A DNA stretch of 64,000 bases from positions 1 through 64,000 of the forward strand of contig JAIBBR010000005.1 of the NCBI GenBank assembly GCA_019694575.1. Reading direction: 5' to 3'. A program made the translations under genes and the position numbers. The notes under the pieces were generated by a model. That model saw only the letters and a program-made list of their open reading frames with translations. It searched no databases and had not been told where the DNA came from. Position 1 is the stretch's first letter, and each line of letters begins with the position of its first letter. This document shows, in pieces, positions 7,217-16,447 of this stretch. This stretch comes from Myxococcaceae bacterium (GTDB taxonomy: Bacteria > Myxococcota > Myxococcia > Myxococcales > Myxococcaceae).

Positions 7217-9430
7217 ATGAGCCACGCGCCCGAAGTCATCGCCCAGCACGGCCTCACCCCCGACGAGTACCAGCGCATCACCGAGCTCATCGGGCGCGAG
7301 CCGAACTTGCTCGAGCTCGGCATCTTCTCGGTGCTGTGGAGCGAGCACTGCTCGTACAAATCGTCGAAGCGTTATTTGCGGCAGTTTCCCACCACCGGGC
7401 CCCAGGTGCTGGTCGGCCCGGGAGAAAACGCAGGTGTGGTGAGCATTGGCGACGGCGACGCGGTGGCCTTCAAGATGGAATCGCACAACCACCCCAGCTA
7501 CATCGAGCCTTACCAGGGCGCGGCCACCGGGGTGGGCGGCATTTTGCGCGACGTCTTCACCATGGGCGCCCGGCCGATTGCGCTGCTCAATTCATTGCGC
7601 TTTGGCAAACCGTCGCACCCGAAGACGCCGTGGCTCGTCTCGGGCGTGGTGTCGGGCATCGCCGGTTACGGCAACTGCATGGGCGTGCCCACCGTGGGCG
7701 GTGAAGTGGCGTTCGACGAAAGCTACGACGGCAATTGTTTGGTGAATGCTTTCACCGTCGGGGTGCTGCGCGCCGATAAAATTTTCAAAGGCACCGCGTC
7801 GGGCGTGGGCAACCCCATTTTGTACGTGGGCTCGAAGACCGGCCGCGACGGTATTCACGGCGCCACCATGGCCTCGGCTGAATTCGACGAGAAGTCAGAA
7901 GAAAAACGGCCCACGGTGCAGGTGGGTGACCCGTTCACCGAGAAGTTGCTGCTCGAAGCCTGCTTAGAACTGTTTCAAACCGACGCGCTGGTGGGCATTC
8001 AAGACATGGGGGCCGCGGGGCTCACCTCGTCTTCGATTGAAATGGCGGGGCGGGCAGGCAGCGGCATCGATATCGACGTGGGCAAGGTGCCGCGCCGCGA
8101 GCCGGGCATGACGCCGTACGAAGTCATGCTCTCAGAAAGCCAGGAGCGCATGGTGATGGTGGCCAAGCGCGGCCGCGAGCAAGAGGTGCTCGATATTTTC
8201 GCCAAGTGGGACCTGGACGCAGCGGTGATTGGCCAGGTGACTGACAACGGCCGGGTGGTCATTCGCGACGGTGAAAAAATCGTCGCCGACTTGCCGGTGA
8301 AGCCGCTCACTGACAGCGCGCCGCTGTACGAGCGCCCGGTGCAGCGCCCTGACTGGCTCGATGCGCTGCAAAAATTCGAGCCCGAGTCACAGGTGGCGCC
8401 GCTGAGCTGCGAAGACACGCTGCTCAAGTTGCTCAAGGCGCCCACCATTGCTTCGAAAGAGTGGGTGTACCGGCAGTATGATCACCAAGTGCGCTTGGGC
8501 GGCGCGGTACTGCCCGGCCAAGGTGACGCCGCGGTGGTTCGCATAGAGACGAAGCAAAAAGGCCTCGCGCTTTCTACCGACTGCAATTCGCGCTTCGTTT
8601 ATTTAGACCCGTACGAAGGCGCCCGGCTCACCGTGGCCGAGTGCGCGCGCAACGTGTCGTGCGTTGGCGGCGAGCCCTTGGGTCTCACCGATTGTTTGAA
8701 TTTCGGCAACCCCGAGCGCCCCGAAGTGATGTGGCAGTTTGCCGAAGCGACGCGTGGCCTGGCCGACGCGTGCCGTCAGCTCGGCGTGCCCGTGGTGTCA
8801 GGCAACGTCAGCCTGTACAACGAGACCTTCGGGCGGGCGATTTTCCCCACGCCTACCGTGGCCATCGTGGGCTTGGTGCCTGACGTGACGAAAGCGTGCG
8901 GCATGGCGTTTCGCGACGCGGGCGACGAAGTGGCTTTGCTCGGCACCACCGTGGGAGCGCTGGGCGGCTCTGAATGGTTGCACACGGTTTTCGGCAAGAC
9001 GGCAGGGTTGCCTCCCCGCCTCGACGTAGAAGCTGAATTGAAGCTGCACCGGGCGCTGCGGGGGTTGGTGCGGCAAGGGTTGCTCAAGAGCGCGCACGAC
9101 TGCTCCGAAGGAGGGCTGGGCGTGGCGCTGGCTGAGTGTTGCATCGCCAACCCCAAGGCCCAGCATGGCGCCCAGCTCACGCTCGAAAAGCATGCATTGT
9201 CGGGCCACGCGGCGTTGTTTGCCGAAGACCCGTCGCGCGCCGTCATTTCGTACGCGCCGAGTGACGCCGCGAAAATTGCCGCTGCGTGCCAGGCTGAAGG
9301 CGTGCCGCTGCACGTGTTGGGCAAAGTGGGCGCAGACACGCTCGAGGTGAAGGGGCTGCTCCATGTGCCGGTCGCGGCGATGTCGCACGCGTGGAAGACA
9401 GGCCTGAGCGACGTGCTCGGCAACCGGTGA
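7217..9430 (+). CDS. purL: Phosphoribosylformylglycinamidine synthase subunit PurL (small type)
   Basis: At 737 residues this is the small PurL of the PurSQL complex, consistent with separate purS and purQ at 1766-2658. It performs the ATP-dependent amidation of FGAR to FGAM. Diagnostic segments are EHCSYKSSK near residue 45, [19 protein letters not shown] near 88, and the second-half [11 protein letters not shown] 7217 has GAGG 8 bases upstream. A TTG at 7196 could add seven residues. The gene is separated from purSQ by 4.5 kb of unrelated genes. Its TGA overlaps the start of the following glycosyltransferase (GTGA). Confidence 0.95.
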   Translation: MSHAPEVIAQHGLTPDEYQRITELIGREPNLLELGIFSVLWSEHCSYKSSKRYLRQFPTTGPQVLVGPGENAGVVSIGDGDAVAFKMESHNHPSYIEPYQGAATGVGGILRDVFTMGARPIALLNSLRFGKPSHPKTPWLVSGVVSGIAGYGNCMGVPTVGGEVAFDESYDGNCLVNAFTVGVLRADKIFKGTASGVGNPILYVGSKTGRDGIHGATMASAEFDEKSEEKRPTVQVGDPFTEKLLLEACLELFQTDALVGIQDMGAAGLTSSSIEMAGRAGSGIDIDVGKVPRREPGMTPYEVMLSESQERMVMVAKRGREQEVLDIFAKWDLDAAVIGQVTDNGRVVIRDGEKIVADLPVKPLTDSAPLYERPVQRPDWLDALQKFEPESQVAPLSCEDTLLKLLKAPTIASKEWVYRQYDHQVRLGGAVLPGQGDAAVVRIETKQKGLALSTDCNSRFVYLDPYEGARLTVAECARNVSCVGGEPLGLTDCLNFGNPERPEVMWQFAEATRGLADACRQLGVPVVSGNVSLYNETFGRAIFPTPTVAIVGLVPDVTKACGMAFRDAGDEVALLGTTVGALGGSEWLHTVFGKTAGLPPRLDVEAELKLHRALRGLVRQGLLKSAHDCSEGGLGVALAECCIANPKAQHGAQLTLEKHALSGHAALFAEDPSRAVISYAPSDAAKIAAACQAEGVPLHVLGKVGADTLEVKGLLHVPVAAMSHAWKTGLSDVLGNR

Positions 9431-11085
9431 TTGCCCGCTTGGCCACGCCGCGTGTTTTCGCCCTGCTCGCGGTGGCGCCCCTGCTGCTGGCGCTGCCCAA
9501 CGAAGTGCCCGATGTCGACCCCGCGCAGTACCTCGACGTCGCCGGGTGGATTCACCGCACCGGCGACTGGCTGAATCTCAAAGATTCACTCGGGCCATTC
9601 ATCAACAAGCCTCCGCTGATGATGTGGGTTCAGGCGGGGTTCATGACGGTGCTGGGAGAGACCGACATCGCCGCGCGCTTGGCGTCGCTTTTTTTCGGCG
9701 CGGTGATGCTGGCGGCCATCGTGGGCATTGGGCGTGAATTGAAAGACGCTCAGCGCGGCTGGGTGGCCGCCGCCTTCGCCGCGAGCAGCGTGGCTTTTCA
9801 CGCCATGGTGGCCGAGCCGAAAGTCGACGTGGCAGTGGCGAGCATGACCGCGGTGGCCCTGTGGGCGTTTCTGCGCGGCCGTTCGCGCCCCGCTTGGCTG
9901 TGGCTCGGGTGGGGCGCCGCCGGCTTGGCGTGGCTGGCGAAAGGCCCGGTGGGCTTGGCGTTGGTGGCGGCGGCGTTGATGCCTGAAGGGCTGCGGCAGG
10001 CGTGGGGGCAGGGTGCGGCTCCCCTTTACCGGCGCATTTTAGCGGTGCGGCCTTGGCGCGGGTTGTTGCTCGTCGGGCTCATCGTGGCTCCGTTTTATGT
10101 GGCGCTGGGGCGAAGCCAAGGCTTGGGCGCGGTCGACTTCATGCTCTTTGGGCAAAGCATTGGCCGGTTCACCGGGCAAAGCGGCTACGCCAATGCCACC
10201 ACACCGCTCTTTTATTTTCACACCGCCTTGTGGGCTTTCGCGCCTTTCACGCCGTTGTTGGTGCATTCGCTGTGGCGCCGTGCGCGCGAGCTGTTGAGCG
10301 CCCGCGCGTTGCCCGCTGACGAATCACGCGTGGTGCTGTGGTGGCTGGTGATTCCCTTCGTGGCCATCTCGTTCGCTGACTTCAAATTGCCGCAGTATTT
10401 GTACTGGTTATTGCCCGCCGCGGCGTTGTTGGCGGCCGAGGAGCTGGAGCAGCTGGCGTTTGCCGCTCGTCGCTGGCACATGGCGGTGCAGTGGTGTTTG
10501 GGGGTTCTCGTCACGGCCGCGGCGATGGCGGGTACCTGGCTGTGGGACTTCAACGGTGCCGTAAAAATCGGTTGGTTCGGTGCGCCGCTGCTTGTTTTTG
10601 GGGTGCTGGCGGGGGTGGGCTGGCGGTTGAAAGACAATGCGCGCTTCGTCGCGGCGAGCGTGGCCGCCACCGCTGGTTTGTTTTGTGGGTGGCATGGTTT
10701 CTTTGAGCCCAAGCTGCTCGAATTTCAGCCCGGCCGAGAATTGGGCGCGGTGATTCGCAGGTTAGACCCGCAAGGTACCGCGACGGTGTATTTGCAGGGC
10801 GCCGCTCCGGCCTTTTCGGTGGGGTTTTACAGCGGCCGCCGTGTGTTGGTGACCGATGCCGCTGATATTGCGCGCAGGGTGCGACATGGCGAAGTCAGCG
10901 TGGCGGTGGTGAAGCAGGGTGAATACGCCGCGCTCGAGCAGGTGGGGTTGAAGGTAGAACCGGTGGTGTCGGTTTCGGGCTTTCCCATCAGCCGGCTCAA
11001 TGCGGCGTTTTTGAACCCGTCAACGCGGGCGTCGACGTTGGAGTGGCTTGAAGTGGTGAGGTTGAGGGTGAAGAGTGGGCTTTGA
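9427..11085 (+). CDS. Glycosyltransferase family 39 (ArnT/PMT-like) membrane protein
   Basis: The 552-residue polytopic protein matches GT39-type enzymes, which move a sugar from a polyprenyl-phosphate donor to lipid or protein acceptors in the inner membrane. The first periplasmic loop carries the acidic motif PDVDPAQY (catalytic Asp region, near residue 25), then [10 protein letters not shown]. About eleven hydrophobic segments reach to residue 425, followed by a soluble C-terminal domain of about 120 residues. The GTG at 9427 overlaps the purL stop, so translation is coupled. I cannot name the acceptor. Confidence 0.85.
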   Translation: MIARLATPRVFALLAVAPLLLALPNEVPDVDPAQYLDVAGWIHRTGDWLNLKDSLGPFINKPPLMMWVQAGFMTVLGETDIAARLASLFFGAVMLAAIVGIGRELKDAQRGWVAAAFAASSVAFHAMVAEPKVDVAVASMTAVALWAFLRGRSRPAWLWLGWGAAGLAWLAKGPVGLALVAAALMPEGLRQAWGQGAAPLYRRILAVRPWRGLLLVGLIVAPFYVALGRSQGLGAVDFMLFGQSIGRFTGQSGYANATTPLFYFHTALWAFAPFTPLLVHSLWRRARELLSARALPADESRVVLWWLVIPFVAISFADFKLPQYLYWLLPAAALLAAEELEQLAFAARRWHMAVQWCLGVLVTAAAMAGTWLWDFNGAVKIGWFGAPLLVFGVLAGVGWRLKDNARFVAASVAATAGLFCGWHGFFEPKLLEFQPGRELGAVIRRLDPQGTATVYLQGAAPAFSVGFYSGRRVLVTDAADIARRVRHGEVSVAVVKQGEYAALEQVGLKVEPVVSVSGFPISRLNAAFLNPSTRASTLEWLEVVRLRVKSGL

Positions 11086-11108
11086 AAGTGAGGGCGAGGG
11101 GGGCTCCC

Positions 11109-11486
11109 TTAACGGCCTCCGTCGGTGAACAGACAGTATTCCTTGCAGTAGCCGCCGGTGGGTGCGGGAATGCTGTATCGGTAGCACATTGAGTTGCCGG
11201 TTCCCCCATCACTTCGAAAGACTTCTGATAAATCGCTGTCGATGTGATCGACGACACACTGTGCGCACTGGGTTGGAAGGCCCGCGGTGACGACTTCGCA
11301 GTCTTGCTTGCACCGCTGTGGTGAATCATTGTCGTTACAAGAAGCGGCACTTGAGTCGAACCGACACGCGAGCTCGCATTTGGCGCTGAAAGCCGAGTTG
11401 CTGCCCACGCCTCCACAGCCAGAGAAAAGGGTGGCCAGCGCAAACGACAACACGGCGAAAATTTTCAAGGGAAAAGCGGTTTTCAC
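11109..11486 (-). CDS. Small cysteine-rich lipoprotein
   Basis: This 125-residue protein has a signal peptide ending in a lipobox (LFSGC, Cys24). About ten further cysteines follow in the spaced pairs KCELAC, RCKQDC, QCAQC and YCKEYC, suggesting several disulfides outside the cytoplasm. No family recognised. It ends 24 bases from the convergent GT39 gene. Confidence 0.7.
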   Translation of the reverse strand: MKTAFPLKIFAVLSFALATLFSGCGGVGSNSAFSAKCELACRFDSSAASCNDNDSPQRCKQDCEVVTAGLPTQCAQCVVDHIDSDLSEVFRSDGGTGNSMCYRYSIPAPTGGYCKEYCLFTDGGR

Positions 11487-11564
11487 AAGAACGTCCTTTG
11501 GCAGAAGGCAACGACGAGCACTTGGGTCAGACGGCCGCTTTCCGTCACGCCCTCTTGTTTTTCT

Positions 11565-12245
11565 TTAAGCCCACGAGCCGCGCCGTGTCGGCGCCGTCAC
11601 CAACTCCCCGAGCGCGGCGATGAATCGCGGCCGCGGCCAAGCTTCAGCCCCAAACCGCCGCAAATGCTCGGTTTCTTGCTGGCAATCAACCAGCGTCACG
11701 CCCATGGCCTTAAGCCGCAACGCCAACGTCACAAACGCCACCTTCGACGCATCGGGCGCCTGCGCGAACATGCTCTCGCCGAAAAAAATGTTGCCCAAAC
11801 TCACGCCGTACAAGCCGCCCACCAGCTGCCCGCCCGCGTACGACTCGATAGAATGCGCGAAGCCTTGCTGGTGCAACTCGACGTACGCTTTCTTCATGTC
11901 GCGGGTTATCCACGTGCCGCGTTGACCTGGGCGCCGCACCCGTGCGCATGCGTCAATCACCTGCTCGAAGGCGGTGTCGTATTTCACCTGGTAAATGCCA
12001 CGCTTCAACTGCTTGGCCAGGCTCTTCGGCACATGCAGCGCGTCGAGCTCGAGCACGAAACGCGGGTTGGGCGAATGCCACAAAATCGGCAGCCCCTCGG
12101 AGTACCAGGGAAAAATACCGCGCGAGTACGCGTTGAGCAGGCGCTCGACCGAAAGGTCCCCTCCGATGGCGACGATGCCGTCGTCTTCCGCGTCTTCGAC
12201 ATGGGGAAAGAGCGCGGGGTTAGGGCCTAAGAGCGCATATGGCAT
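11565..12245 (-). CDS. aat: Leucyl/phenylalanyl-tRNA--protein transferase
   Basis: Aat adds Leu or Phe to proteins with N-terminal Arg or Lys, marking them for ClpAP degradation. The 226-residue protein shows the family hallmarks: IVAIGGDLSVERLLNAYSRG, FPWYSE, LWHSPNPR, TWITRDMKKAY, and the catalytic-domain stretch GLYGVSLGNIFFGESMF. Full length. It is followed downstream by the Cys-rich lipoprotein and lies three bases from the end of the LEA-type gene, so the minus-strand genes here may form one unit. Confidence 0.94.
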   Translation of the reverse strand: MPYALLGPNPALFPHVEDAEDDGIVAIGGDLSVERLLNAYSRGIFPWYSEGLPILWHSPNPRFVLELDALHVPKSLAKQLKRGIYQVKYDTAFEQVIDACARVRRPGQRGTWITRDMKKAYVELHQQGFAHSIESYAGGQLVGGLYGVSLGNIFFGESMFAQAPDASKVAFVTLALRLKAMGVTLVDCQQETEHLRRFGAEAWPRPRFIAALGELVTAPTRRGSWA

Positions 12246-12248
12246 GGC

Positions 12249-13076
12249 TCACTTCGAGACGTTGAGCTTCAAGTCGCCTTTGAATTCGAAATCGGAGTCA
12301 CTCTTGCCGGCCACCAACTTGCCATTCACCGTGTACGGCAGGTTGAGCGACTTAATCAGCTTCACCACGTCTTTACCGTGGGTGGTTTCATTCACCATGA
12401 TTTGCGCGTCGAATACCCCCGTGCCTCCGGCGCTCACCCGCTCGCCTTGGCCCACCGTGGTGTCTGACACCGGTTTGCCGCCAATGGTGACGGTGTACGT
12501 GAGACTGGCGATAGAGATTTCGTACGGGTTGGGGTTTTGCACGCCCAGCCGCAACGTCACTTCGCTCTCGTTGTCGGCGTAGCGTGCCGCTTTGATTTCC
12601 GACAGCTTCACCCGGGGCGTGCGCGGCTCTCGCACTTCGCGCGAACGGGCGAACGGCACGCTGACCGTTTTTTCTCCCGAGCGAAAAATGAAGTTGCCGC
12701 GCAAGGCCGCCAAAAATTGCGTGCCTTCGGGTACCGGCTCTCCCGCAGCCACTGGCCGCGCCAAATACGGAGCGCCTTGCTCGAGCACCACTTCAGCCTG
12801 CGTGCCCGGAGCGATGTCGATGTTGAGCGGCTGCGAGCCTGATTTCTGCACTTTGCCGTCGACCACCACTTCATAGTCGGCGCGCTCCAAGTGCACCGGT
12901 ACCGCTGACTCAACCTTGGTGACGAGCCGCAGCTTGAAGTCAGTCAGTGACTGCATCGCCACCGACACTTCCTGCGAGGGCAACGCAGGAGGCGCTACGT
13001 CAGCCTTCACCTCGACCGTCTTGCAACCTGCCAGCACGCACCACGCGGCCACCACCGAATAACGAAGCGCTTTCAT
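12249..13076 (-). CDS. LEA type 2 family lipoprotein
   Basis: The 275-residue protein has a lipobox (VLAGC near Cys18) and two beta-sandwich halves of LEA type 2/WHy character. The clearest is the C-terminal half, with GVQNPNPYEISIASLTYTVT near residue 180. LEA2 domains in myxobacterial lipoproteins are probably structural; no enzymatic role is suggested. The ATG at 13076 overlaps the upstream gene's TGA (TGATG), indicating coupling with the 13076-13834 lipoprotein. A GTG one codon earlier is equally possible. Confidence 0.8.
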   Translation of the reverse strand: MKALRYSVVAAWCVLAGCKTVEVKADVAPPALPSQEVSVAMQSLTDFKLRLVTKVESAVPVHLERADYEVVVDGKVQKSGSQPLNIDIAPGTQAEVVLEQGAPYLARPVAAGEPVPEGTQFLAALRGNFIFRSGEKTVSVPFARSREVREPRTPRVKLSEIKAARYADNESEVTLRLGVQNPNPYEISIASLTYTVTIGGKPVSDTTVGQGERVSAGGTGVFDAQIMVNETTHGKDVVKLIKSLNLPYTVNGKLVAGKSDSDFEFKGDLKLNVSK

Positions 13077-13834
13077 CACGGGCCTCCTTGGCCACAGTCG
13101 CCCGCGCCACCGTCGGCCGCGAGGTCTCGAATTTTTTGCAACCGGTACTGCAACACGGGCCCGCCGGGCGTGAGCGAGAACGACGACGAGAAGAGAATGA
13201 AACCCACTTCAGGCACGAAAACGCGGCGGCCGTCGAGCCCGTGGTCTTTCGGTGTCTCAGCGAAGAGCATTTGCAACCCTTGGTCGTATTTTTTGAGCGG
13301 TACCGTTAGCTCGCTGGCGCCCGCGGCAAAGAGCGACGTCTTGTACGCCGTGGCTTCGGTGACTTTACCGCTGGTGGCTTTCACGTCGGCTTGCCCGTTG
13401 GTGTTGAAGACCTGGCCGTCGGCGGCGGTGGCATCGAGCCACGAGACGCCGGTGATGTTGCCCGCGTCATCTTTATAGGTGACTGACTCAATGACGGGAA
13501 AAGTCTCGCGCCGGGCGTGACGCAACACGCCGTTGGCAATGACGAAGCTGTCGGTCATGCGCGTTTGGCCGCCCTGCAGATAGTCGACTTGAATGGTCGG
13601 CACCATGCCTTCGAGCGTCATCATTTTGCGCACCAGCACCCCCAGCGCCGGCGAAGGCTGTGCGCTCATCGTGTCGGAGTATTCGAAGCAACGGCCCAAA
13701 ATCAGCCCGTATTGCTGTTGCGCGGCGCAGTCGAGGCCGCACGAGGTGTCGACGCCGGCGTCGGGCGGGGGTTTGGGGCCCGGGCCGCAGGCAAAGGCGA
13801 GCATGGCGAACGTGGCAAGCAAGGGTCGAGTCAT
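13076..13834 (-). CDS. Hypothetical lipoprotein
   Basis: The protein is about 252 residues with the lipobox LAFAC, followed by a proline-rich spacer GPGPKPPPDAGVD and the cysteine pattern SCGLDC. The rest is beta-rich (PTIQVDYLQGG, ITGVSWLDATAADGQ) and belongs to no family I can name. The frame is open to 13900; the ATG at 13834 places the signal peptide at the N-terminus. It precedes and overlaps the LEA-type lipoprotein gene, and is divergent from the metallopeptidase-like gene. Confidence 0.72.
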   Translation of the reverse strand: MTRPLLATFAMLAFACGPGPKPPPDAGVDTSCGLDCAAQQQYGLILGRCFEYSDTMSAQPSPALGVLVRKMMTLEGMVPTIQVDYLQGGQTRMTDSFVIANGVLRHARRETFPVIESVTYKDDAGNITGVSWLDATAADGQVFNTNGQADVKATSGKVTEATAYKTSLFAAGASELTVPLKKYDQGLQMLFAETPKDHGLDGRRVFVPEVGFILFSSSFSLTPGGPVLQYRLQKIRDLAADGGAGDCGQGGP

Positions 13835-13923
13835 GGCCATGGCGGTGGATACCGCGTTCACGGCGCCGATGAAAAGGGTTTGAATTTCGCGGTCGCCCAA
13901 CGGCGCATAGACTCACGGGTGCC

Positions 13924-14556
13924 TTGTCTAAGCGGCCTCATTTCAACCAGGCGGTGAATGTGCTGCTCAAGCACGTCGTGCGCACCGTGCCTGAGTTTGC
14001 GCACTTGAAGCCGGCGCGCATTTTGGTGGTAGCGGGTGAAGCGCGACGGGCCTCACGCGCAACGGTGAAGCCGCTGCTCTTCACCGGAGGTCGCCGCACC
14101 GACCCCGGCGGCCGTAAAAAGCCGGTGGTGAAAATTCAAGGCAAGCGGGTGTTGTACGCCATTACCTTGCGGCCGCTGTTTTTTCGCAAAAGCACGGTGC
14201 GGGCGCGCATCGCCACCATTTTGCACGAGCTGTTTCACATTTCGCATGCGTTCGACGGCACGTTAGACCACCGGCGCAGACACGCCGAAAGCGGCGAGCA
14301 ATTCGAGAAAGCATTTCGCCCGATTGAGCGGCGTTATTGGCGGTCAATTCCCGCCGAGGTGGTGGCGCCGTTCGCTTTCGACGGTGAAGTGCGGGTGCTG
14401 CAGTGGCTCGAGCGCCCCGAGTCGTGGCTGCCTGGCGAGCGCGCCAGCATTCGGCATTTGTATACCGAGAAGCAGCTCTTTGAAGGCATCGTACGCATGA
14501 AGACGCCGCGCACCAGGGCGAGGGTGGTGTTGCCTCCCGCGCCGTCGATTCATTAG
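13924..14556 (+). CDS. Putative zinc metallopeptidase-like protein (HExxH)
   Basis: The 210-residue protein contains HELFH in the segment ATILHELFHISHAFDG near residue 100, followed by a His/Glu-rich stretch (DHRRRHAESGEQFE) that could supply a third metal ligand. The N-terminal half is basic. The start used is TTG at 13924, the first start in frame that keeps the conserved-looking N-terminus; it has no convincing ribosome site. No signal peptide, so cytoplasmic. The function and true family are not known to me. Confidence 0.7.
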   Translation: MSKRPHFNQAVNVLLKHVVRTVPEFAHLKPARILVVAGEARRASRATVKPLLFTGGRRTDPGGRKKPVVKIQGKRVLYAITLRPLFFRKSTVRARIATILHELFHISHAFDGTLDHRRRHAESGEQFEKAFRPIERRYWRSIPAEVVAPFAFDGEVRVLQWLERPESWLPGERASIRHLYTEKQLFEGIVRMKTPRTRARVVLPPAPSIH

Positions 14557-14561
14557 AGCGC

Positions 14562-15392
14562 CTATTCTTCGCCCGCCGCCTTCTCGCGGCACGCGTAGGG
14601 AACCCAAGTGTCTTTCGGGGTTGTTTTTTCGACTTGTTTACAGTCGACGGGGCCAATGGTTTTGTCGAGCCAGCGGCTGCGGGCCGCCTGCGCGCTTTCG
14701 ATGGCCGGGTACACCAGCTTGTCCATCAGAGGGTAAATGACCCACGAAAAGGTGAGGCCCATGGGGCCGCGGGTAATCAGCGGGCCCTGAAGGTTGGCTC
14801 CGGGCGCGAGAGTCACCTTGACGCCCATGTCGCTCGAAGCGGCTGCCAGCAGCTGATCAATGTACTTCTGAGGCGTCGCCAGCCCGTAGTTTTTCGAGGC
14901 ACCCGCGGCCATGTCTCCAATCGAAATACCTCTGGAGTTCATTTTGCTGTAGCTGGCGCTTTGGCCATTGAGGGGGTCGTCGCCCCAGCCGAGCCGACCG
15001 GCTCCGAAACCGATGCTGGTCTGAAGACCATCGCGTGAATAGTTGAGCCCGCCGCCAGCGCCGACGAATTTCTTTTCTTTCGGCCCTAAGTGAAAGCCGC
15101 CGCCTCCGTTGACGAAGCTGTTCCAGTAGCGGTCTTGGGTGCGGTCTTTACCCAGTATGACGCCGAACGAGACTCCCACGCTGAAGTCCAACAGCTTGGT
15201 GTTGGCGCCCACGTTCCCACCGAGAGACATGCTGACCCGGTGCGTTTTCATCTCTTCCCAAACCGTTTTCCAGAACGCGGGGTCGTTCATGCACCGCGTG
15301 AACTCGGCCCAATATTCAGGATCGATGAGCGCCTTGCCGAAGTCTCGCCAGTCGGGGTTGATGTCGGCGGGTCTTTTCCCAATGGGGTCCAT
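14562..15392 (-). CDS. Hypothetical glycine-rich protein
   Basis: This 276-residue protein has no signal peptide or membrane segment. Its central part (residues 55-165) is Gly/Ser-rich with alternating hydrophobic residues (SLGGNVGAN, VNGGGGFHLG, GAGGGLNYSRDG), as in beta-barrel or beta-helical proteins. The C-terminal part has DCKQVEKTTPKD and a final Cys. I recognise no family. Codon use is like the neighbours, so I believe it is real. It is convergent with the metallopeptidase-like gene, with 5 bases between stops. Confidence 0.65.
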   Translation of the reverse strand: MDPIGKRPADINPDWRDFGKALIDPEYWAEFTRCMNDPAFWKTVWEEMKTHRVSMSLGGNVGANTKLLDFSVGVSFGVILGKDRTQDRYWNSFVNGGGGFHLGPKEKKFVGAGGGLNYSRDGLQTSIGFGAGRLGWGDDPLNGQSASYSKMNSRGISIGDMAAGASKNYGLATPQKYIDQLLAAASSDMGVKVTLAPGANLQGPLITRGPMGLTFSWVIYPLMDKLVYPAIESAQAARSRWLDKTIGPVDCKQVEKTTPKDTWVPYACREKAAGEE

Positions 15393-15787
15393 ACGAGTCG
15401 AGGTGAAGGTTTATGCCGGCGTTTTTTTTTCAGCTACGGCAGACATGCCATCAGCTCGGAGCGGTTAGGGCAAATGCTTGTTCTTGAATCGCGAAAGTCG
15501 AGTGGCGTGTGCCGGCCGTTAGGGGCGAAACCGAGCGAAGGGTCGGCGATGAACTTTAGAATCAGCTTTGTCCACGACAGGTGCGACTTGAGCGGCGTGT
15601 AGTGCTCGCGCGCCGTCGCATGCAATTGCGGTAACTGCCACCCAGGCAAAATACGGGCCCGCCTCAGCGCCGTGAATTCGCATTGGCCCAGTCTTCATTG
15701 CGGTGAATTCACTGATGAAAATGGAATGCACGAAAGCTTCATTCGCATTGCCGCTACGGCAAGCCCCATCGAGCGTCTATAGGCACA
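15393..15787. other. Intergenic region, possibly with decayed coding sequence
   Basis: These 395 bases lie between two divergent genes. Features seen are a run of ten T near 15422-15430, a small stem TTGCCG-cta-CGGCAA near 15749-15763, and TATA-like TCTATAGG just before the 15788 start. Short frames on both strands (for example minus 15434-15649, 71 residues) have no recognisable family, and I do not call them genes. Confidence 0.35.
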
Positions 15788-16447
15788 ATGAATGCTCGAT
15801 GCCTTGTTCTCTCTTTGCTTTCGGTGGCCGGCGCCGCGCGCGCGCAGGTGTCTGCGCCGGCTGAGCTTTCAGCGGGAATCACCGGTTTCAGCAGCGGCTA
15901 CACGTACCGCGGTGGCGCCTTGGTTGACTCGTTTCTCGCTCCCGGCGTCGATGCGCAGCTGCGGCTGCCAAGGCGTGACGCGTGGACCGACCATGTGCGC
16001 TTCATCGCGGGGCTCAACGCGGTGATGCCGCTCAACCGCGAAGGGGCAGCGCCCGGTATTGCTTCGGTGGCGCGGGTGGGTGCCGACTTCGCGCGCGTCT
16101 CGTTCTCGGCCGGAGTGAACCTGCGGGCTGACGCCACCCCGGCCCACTTGGTTTTGCTGCCTTCACTGGCTGCGACCGTGCGGTTGTCGAACGTCGCCTT
16201 GGAGGCAGGCGTAATGGACCGGCCGGTGGGCGCGCTCGCCCGCGTGGCGGCTTCATACCGCGGCGTTGGCGTGGGCTACCTCTTTCCACTCGGCGGCGAA
16301 GCGTTTGCGCGCATTCCCCTGGGCAATGCGTGGTCGCTCGCGCTGCGGGCGTATGGCTTCAAAGTGCTGAGCGCCTTCAATGCCGGCGGCACGGTGGGCG
16401 TCGTCTACCGCTGGCCCCAGAATGTGAAAGCGAAAGGTGCGTCATGA
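15788..16447 (+). CDS. Hypothetical exported beta-rich (outer-membrane type) protein
   Basis: A signal peptide ends at GAARAQ (about residue 20). The mature part of about 200 residues is a series of alternating beta strands typical of a small outer-membrane barrel: SAGITGFSSGYTYRGGALV at the start and GGTVGVVYRW near the C-terminus. The family is not recognised. The stop overlaps the beta-glucosidase start (ATGA), so the two are co-translated. A role in letting a sugar through the outer membrane is possible but only inferred from the neighbour. Confidence 0.7.
   Translation: MNARCLVLSLLSVAGAARAQVSAPAELSAGITGFSSGYTYRGGALVDSFLAPGVDAQLRLPRRDAWTDHVRFIAGLNAVMPLNREGAAPGIASVARVGADFARVSFSAGVNLRADATPAHLVLLPSLAATVRLSNVALEAGVMDRPVGALARVAASYRGVGVGYLFPLGGEAFARIPLGNAWSLALRAYGFKVLSAFNAGGTVGVVYRWPQNVKAKGAS

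Noticed and set aside
8776-9555. Minus-strand frame of 259 codons inside purL
   Set aside because: Antisense shadow of a clear purL; composition is Ser/Pro/Arg-rich with no family.
15434-15731. Two short minus-strand frames in the gap before the glycine-rich gene
   Set aside because: They overlap each other in different frames, have no recognisable domain, and may just be chance; left as intergenic.
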